The notes under the pieces are model-generated. The model did no database searches. It was not told the DNA's origin and was given only the letters and a program-made list of their open reading frames with translations. The position numbers and the translations under genes were made by a program. A DNA stretch of 7,614 nt from an uncultured bacterium (GTDB taxonomy: Bacteria; Cyanobacteriota; Vampirovibrionia; Gastranaerophilales; Gastranaerophilaceae), in NCBI GenBank assembly GCA_946183815.1, contig CAMHDG010000069.1, forward strand, positions 1 to 7,614, written 5' to 3'. How positions within the stretch are numbered: the stretch's first letter is position 1; every line of letters starts with the position of its first letter. Shown here piece after piece: positions 4,918-7,614 of the stretch.

Positions 4918-6276
4918 ATGACAGAAGAAGAAAAAGGCGCTTCCTTATTCGGCAGATCTATTGATTTGGTTGAAGGTGACCCTTTAGAAGAGATTTTCGC
5001 ATTAAACTTAGGTGATTTTATTTCTGAAAACCTTATCTCAAAAGATTTGGCTGCAAAAATAGGCAACAGCGAGAAAAATAAAACCTCACGATTAAAGAAC
5101 CAGTTATCAGAATTAGTTTCTGTTTATTCAATGAACAACACTCTTTCTGTAATCGGCTTTAACTCAAAAGATGATTATATTATTTATAACTCTATTGCAA
5201 AAACGATGACTCAAATCGTTGAAAACGATGCTTGTTATGTATATTTAACAAAAGATTTTGCGTGCGGGTTAGATAATGTTACAAGAGATATTGTGCTTGC
5301 GGGTGCATCTAAAGATTTTGATAAAGATGTATTCTCACAAGATATAGGATTCAATCTTGACGAAGAGAATGAACCTGTTGTGAAAGCACTCAAAAGTGTT
5401 CAAACTGTATCTGTAAATAAAGACGAACTTAAAAATATCAAAAAATTTACCCGTCTTGACGAGGATAATGTTACTGAATATATAGCAGTTCCAATGCATA
5501 ATAACGCAAACGTAGTGGGCATATTTGTTTTAGAAAATTATGATGGAAAAAAAGTCAAAAAAGATTTTATCGACCTTATAGAGTCTATGGCTAAATTATT
5601 TGGAACATCTATTTCATTACAAAATATTATTAATTCTGCAAACGAACTTATAGATAACCCTGAAGCAGAGTTAGTTGACCTGCAACACATGAGAGCGGAA
5701 TTGACAGCCCTAATCGGTGATTTAGGTGATAATCAGGAAAAATTCATTAAATCGTTAGCGCATGCAGTTGACGTAAAAGGTCAATACAGCGTTGCCCACT
5801 CTGAAAACACCGCAACTCTTGCTAAAAAACTGGCAACAGAATTGGGCTTGAACGAAAAGACAAAAGACCTTATTTATTATGCAGGTTTATTGTCTAATAT
5901 CGGTAAAATTGCTCTCCCTGAAGAATTGTTCTCTAACAAAGGCAAATTAAGCAAAGAGGACTGGGATAAACTTAAGACTTATTCAAATATAGGGGTAAAT
6001 ATCCTTATGAAAATTAATTTCTTATCAGAGGTTGTTCCTTATATTTGTTATCACAAAGAACGCTATGACGGTTCAGGTGAACCTGAAGGACTTGCAAGAA
6101 TGTCTATTCCGTTGGGTTCAAGAATTATTGCGGTTGCAGATGCGTATTCTGCACTGACATCAGACAGAGCATACAGAAAAGCAATGACAAAAGAGCAGGC
6201 TCTTGCAATTATGAAGCAAGAAGCAGGCACAAAGTGGGATCCTATTATTATTGATGCTCTTTATGATGTTGCTTAA
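4918..6276 (+). CDS. GAF-like plus degenerate HD-GYP protein
   Basis: The 452-aa cytoplasmic protein has no signal peptide or membrane segment. Residues about 85-235 look like a GAF-type sensor domain; about 275-450 are clearly of the HD-GYP family, whose intact members hydrolyse c-di-GMP at a two- or three-metal site. Aligned by eye to the family, D285 replaces the usual Glu and H294 is kept. The HD pair is S326-N327 (in LLSNIGKI), the next His is Y355 (TYSNIG), the HH pair is H379-K380 (YHKERYDGSG), GYP is GEP (387-389), and D408 is kept. With at least four ligands lost, it is probably inactive and may be a c-di-GMP-binding or protein-interaction module. ATG 4918 has AGAAGG at 4903-4908. 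It follows the rplL terminator, so it is likely its own transcript; no convincing promoter was seen. Confidence 0.88.
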   Translation: MTEEEKGASLFGRSIDLVEGDPLEEIFALNLGDFISENLISKDLAAKIGNSEKNKTSRLKNQLSELVSVYSMNNTLSVIGFNSKDDYIIYNSIAKTMTQIVENDACYVYLTKDFACGLDNVTRDIVLAGASKDFDKDVFSQDIGFNLDEENEPVVKALKSVQTVSVNKDELKNIKKFTRLDEDNVTEYIAVPMHNNANVVGIFVLENYDGKKVKKDFIDLIESMAKLFGTSISLQNIINSANELIDNPEAELVDLQHMRAELTALIGDLGDNQEKFIKSLAHAVDVKGQYSVAHSENTATLAKKLATELGLNEKTKDLIYYAGLLSNIGKIALPEELFSNKGKLSKEDWDKLKTYSNIGVNILMKINFLSEVVPYICYHKERYDGSGEPEGLARMSIPLGSRIIAVADAYSALTSDRAYRKAMTKEQALAIMKQEAGTKWDPIIIDALYDVA

Positions 6277-6311
6277 TTTTTAACAGAAAGATAGTTGATA
6301 TTTTTAATAAG

Positions 6312-6354
6312 AAACTCCGGCATGACATGTCGGAGTTTTGTCATGCCGGCATGG
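6312..6354 (+). terminator. Overlapping alternative hairpins after the HD-GYP-like gene
   Basis: AAACTCCGGCAT (6312-6323) pairs with 6327-6338 as a 12-pair stem with one G-T wobble, ending in TTTTG, and could terminate the upstream gene. CCGGCATGACA (6317-6327) can instead pair perfectly with 6339-6349. CATGCCGGCATG (6343-6354) is also a palindrome. The first two structures exclude each other. The short T-run makes termination uncertain. Confidence 0.55.
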
Positions 6355-6401
6355 ATTAAATTAATTTTACCTCCGGTAATTGTAACAAAACCTGTCTATT
6401 C

Positions 6402-6430
6402 TTGACTAATTGGGAAAAAGAGGGTAAAAT
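6402..6430 (+). promoter_or_regulatory. Sigma70-type promoter of the 111-aa gene
   Basis: TTGACT (6402-6407), a 17-bp spacer and TAAAAT (6425-6430) match the consensus at 5 of 6 in each box. Transcription would start near 6437, leaving a leader of about 105 bases. A short inverted repeat TTACC-TCC-GGTAA (6367-6379) lies about 22 bp before the -35 and could be an operator. Confidence 0.7.
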
Positions 6431-6508
6431 TTAAAATGTAAAGTTTTTTGAAGAGGGTAGCAAAAAAAACAATTTCGATGCTTTATATAAAAGGACGAAA
6501 TAATAAAG

Positions 6509-6535
6509 ATGTATAAGAGAATACCAGAAAGTTAG
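6509..6535 (+). other. Possible 8-codon upstream open frame
   Basis: ATG 6509 opens a frame reading MYKRIPES and ending at TAG (6533-6535), 6 bases before the ATG of the next gene and in the same frame. AAGGA (6491-6495) is 13 bases upstream, which is long for a ribosome site. It could be a leader peptide coupled to the downstream start, or chance. Confidence 0.2.
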
Positions 6536-6541
6536 GTTACT

Positions 6542-6877
6542 ATGACAGAAATTAACAAACCTGAAATTAAAATTACACAGCCGGTAGCAAAGAACATTAA
6601 ACCGGAAGCAAAAGTGGAAACACAAAAAGCAGAGGATATTGCAAAAGATTACAAAGAGGCTGCTGACAACAAAGGTATGGAAGCAGCGGGTAGAGCGATG
6701 GTAATGTTGAACGGTGTTAATAAGGCTAGTAAAGCGGATAACATCGAAAATGATATTCAAAAAATCATCAACAATCCAAAACTTTTAGACCAATCTGAAG
6801 TATTGTTTGACGCAGCAGAAAAATCAGGTATTCCTTACCCTGTTGCTGCTAGTTTTGCTACTTCTGAATTAGGCTAA
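6542..6877 (+). CDS. Hydrophilic protein of unknown function (111 aa)
   Basis: I do not recognise this family. The 111-aa product has no signal peptide or membrane segment. Residues 1-30 are Lys/Pro/Glu-rich and probably disordered (MTEINKPEIKITQPV). From about 31 the sequence looks helical (AEDIAKDYKEAADNKGMEAA). The C-terminus has a distinctive ending, AAEKSGIPYPVAASFATSEL, that might mark a small family. Start ATG 6542 has only AGG at 6534-6536; no better in-frame start exists because a TAG lies at 6533-6535. It has its own near-consensus promoter and a strong terminator, so it is probably expressed as a single gene. Its codon use resembles its neighbours'. Expression looks likely, function unknown. 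Confidence 0.75.
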   Translation: MTEINKPEIKITQPVAKNIKPEAKVETQKAEDIAKDYKEAADNKGMEAAGRAMVMLNGVNKASKADNIENDIQKIINNPKLLDQSEVLFDAAEKSGIPYPVAASFATSELG

Positions 6878-6900
6878 TAACTAATTTTAATTATGCATCA

Positions 6901-6934
6901 AAAAGAAAGACCGTTTTTAAGGTCTTTCTTTTTT
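6901..6934 (+). terminator. Shared bidirectional terminator
   Basis: AAAAGAAAGACC (6901-6912) pairs with GGTCTTTCTTTT (6921-6932) through 12 pairs around an 8-base loop, ending in TTTTTT on the plus strand. The minus strand reads out into TTTTTGATG, so it can also end the convergent cca transcript whose stop is at 6936-6938. Confidence 0.88.
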
Positions 6935-6935
6935 G

Positions 6936-7614
6936 TTATAAATGATAGTTTAAAACAAAATCTATTGCATCCTGTTTTGTGGTAACTTTTCCCTCTTGTT
7001 GAGCCTCTGTCAATGCCTCTATAATTTCTCCTAATTCTTTTGACGGCTTTATTTTTTTTAATCTCATAATTTCTCTACCATTCAATAATTTTGGTAAAGG
7101 TACAAGAGTTGGTTTTACCTTAATATAAAACTCTTGTAATCTATTTAGCCCGTTTAGGTTTTCTTCAACCATTTCATCAGTAATGGCAGGTCCTCTTGCA
7201 GAGAGCCTGTCTGCTTTTGCTATTGTTATCCAGTCAATAGCGTTATCGCCCGCTTTTCTTACGTATCTCATATAAATCTTATCAGTTATATTAGGGGCTG
7301 ATATTACGGATGATGGGTACATGTGATGCCTAATAACACCTGATATATAATCTATTTGTTTTTTAGAAAATTTTTGTTCTTTTAATATTCCTTTTGCTAT
7401 TTGTTCTCCAATCTCATCATGCCTGATAAATCTATGTCTGCCGTCATCGTCAATAGTCCATGTCGAAAATTTGCCTATATCGTGTAAAAAGCCTGCAAAT
7501 TTTAAATGGGCGAGTCTTGTATCTCCTCCAAAATCAATAGTGTCTAAATGTTCTTTTACCTCTTTGCAGGAATTTTCATAAATTTCCTGTATATATATAA
7601 CAGTTGATAATGAG
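6936..7614 (-). CDS. cca: CCA tRNA nucleotidyltransferase, C-terminal part (5' end outside window)
   Basis: The frame stays open to the window edge, so ATG 7322 is internal, not the start; 225 codons are visible. The product carries an HD-domain signature: FLHDIGKF (HDIGK at 7470-7484), then RHDEIG, then IRHHMYPS (HH at 7323-7328), then AKADRLSARG, and the family ending LLNGREIM...KELGEIIEALTEAQQEGKVTTKQDAIDFV. This fits the bacterial CCA-adding enzyme/poly(A) polymerase family with a C-terminal HD domain. The family completes or repairs the 3' CCA of tRNAs with CTP and ATP. The nucleotidyltransferase head would lie beyond 7614, so a CCA-adding, A-adding or poly(A) role cannot be told apart here. 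The HD ligands are intact, unlike those of the HD-GYP-like protein in this window. Confidence 0.88.
   Translation of the reverse strand, partial: SLSTVIYIQEIYENSCKEVKEHLDTIDFGGDTRLAHLKFAGFLHDIGKFSTWTIDDDGRHRFIRHDEIGEQIAKGILKEQKFSKKQIDYISGVIRHHMYPSSVISAPNITDKIYMRYVRKAGDNAIDWITIAKADRLSARGPAITDEMVEENLNGLNRLQEFYIKVKPTLVPLPKLLNGREIMRLKKIKPSKELGEIIEALTEAQQEGKVTTKQDAIDFVLNYHL

Noticed and set aside
4910..4921. Three-codon frame ATG CAA CTA TGA overlapping the HD-GYP-like start
   Set aside because: The ribosome site AGAAGG is only 1 base from this ATG but 9 bases from ATG 4918, so the longer gene start is the sensible one.
6936..7322. A complete 128-aa gene starting at ATG 7322
   Set aside because: The same frame continues without a stop to the window edge and encodes the HDIGK and HH motifs, so that ATG is internal to cca.

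Overview
The window is AT-rich bacterial DNA carrying seven protein genes and no tRNA, rRNA or CRISPR array. It combines S-layer-homology (SLH) envelope proteins, a cyanobacterial-looking L10, a separate rplJ-rplL unit and low GC. This fits a non-photosynthetic cyanobacterial relative such as the gut Melainabacteria/Gastranaerophilales. That placement is an inference from protein flavour only; an SLH-bearing Negativicute or another lineage is not excluded.

Layout. 1-471: one end of a dispersed repeat (34-53), a small unrecognised gene (100-297, +), and two back-to-back hairpin terminators. 472-3329: two tandem paralogues on the minus strand. Each has a signal peptide, three SLH domains and a C-terminal domain that by eye resembles the VirB10/TrbI outer-membrane barrel with its two-helix antenna. 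Each has its own near-consensus sigma70-type promoter. A 167-bp hairpin-forming repeat (1880-2046) sits between them and supplies the stop codon of the upstream paralogue. 3345-4768: divergent promoters, an L10 leader RNA with an attenuator-type terminator, rplJ, rplL, and a strong terminator. 4918-6276: a GAF-like plus HD-GYP-type protein that has lost about half of its metal ligands and is probably not an active c-di-GMP phosphodiesterase. 6312-6354: overlapping, mutually exclusive hairpins. 6402-6877: a well-formed promoter and an unrecognised 111-aa protein. 6901-6932: a shared terminator. 6936-7614 (-): the C-terminal part of a CCA tRNA nucleotidyltransferase with an intact HD motif; its 5' end lies beyond the window.

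Working together. rplJ and rplL form one autoregulated unit that builds the ribosomal stalk. The two SLH proteins probably sit in the envelope, with the SLH part holding peptidoglycan-linked polymer and the C-terminal part engaging or crossing the outer membrane. The HD-GYP-like protein is probably a sensor or effector. Nothing here ties the genes into one pathway. The points most worth following up are the SLH/VirB10-like architecture, the degenerate HD-GYP site and the repeat element.
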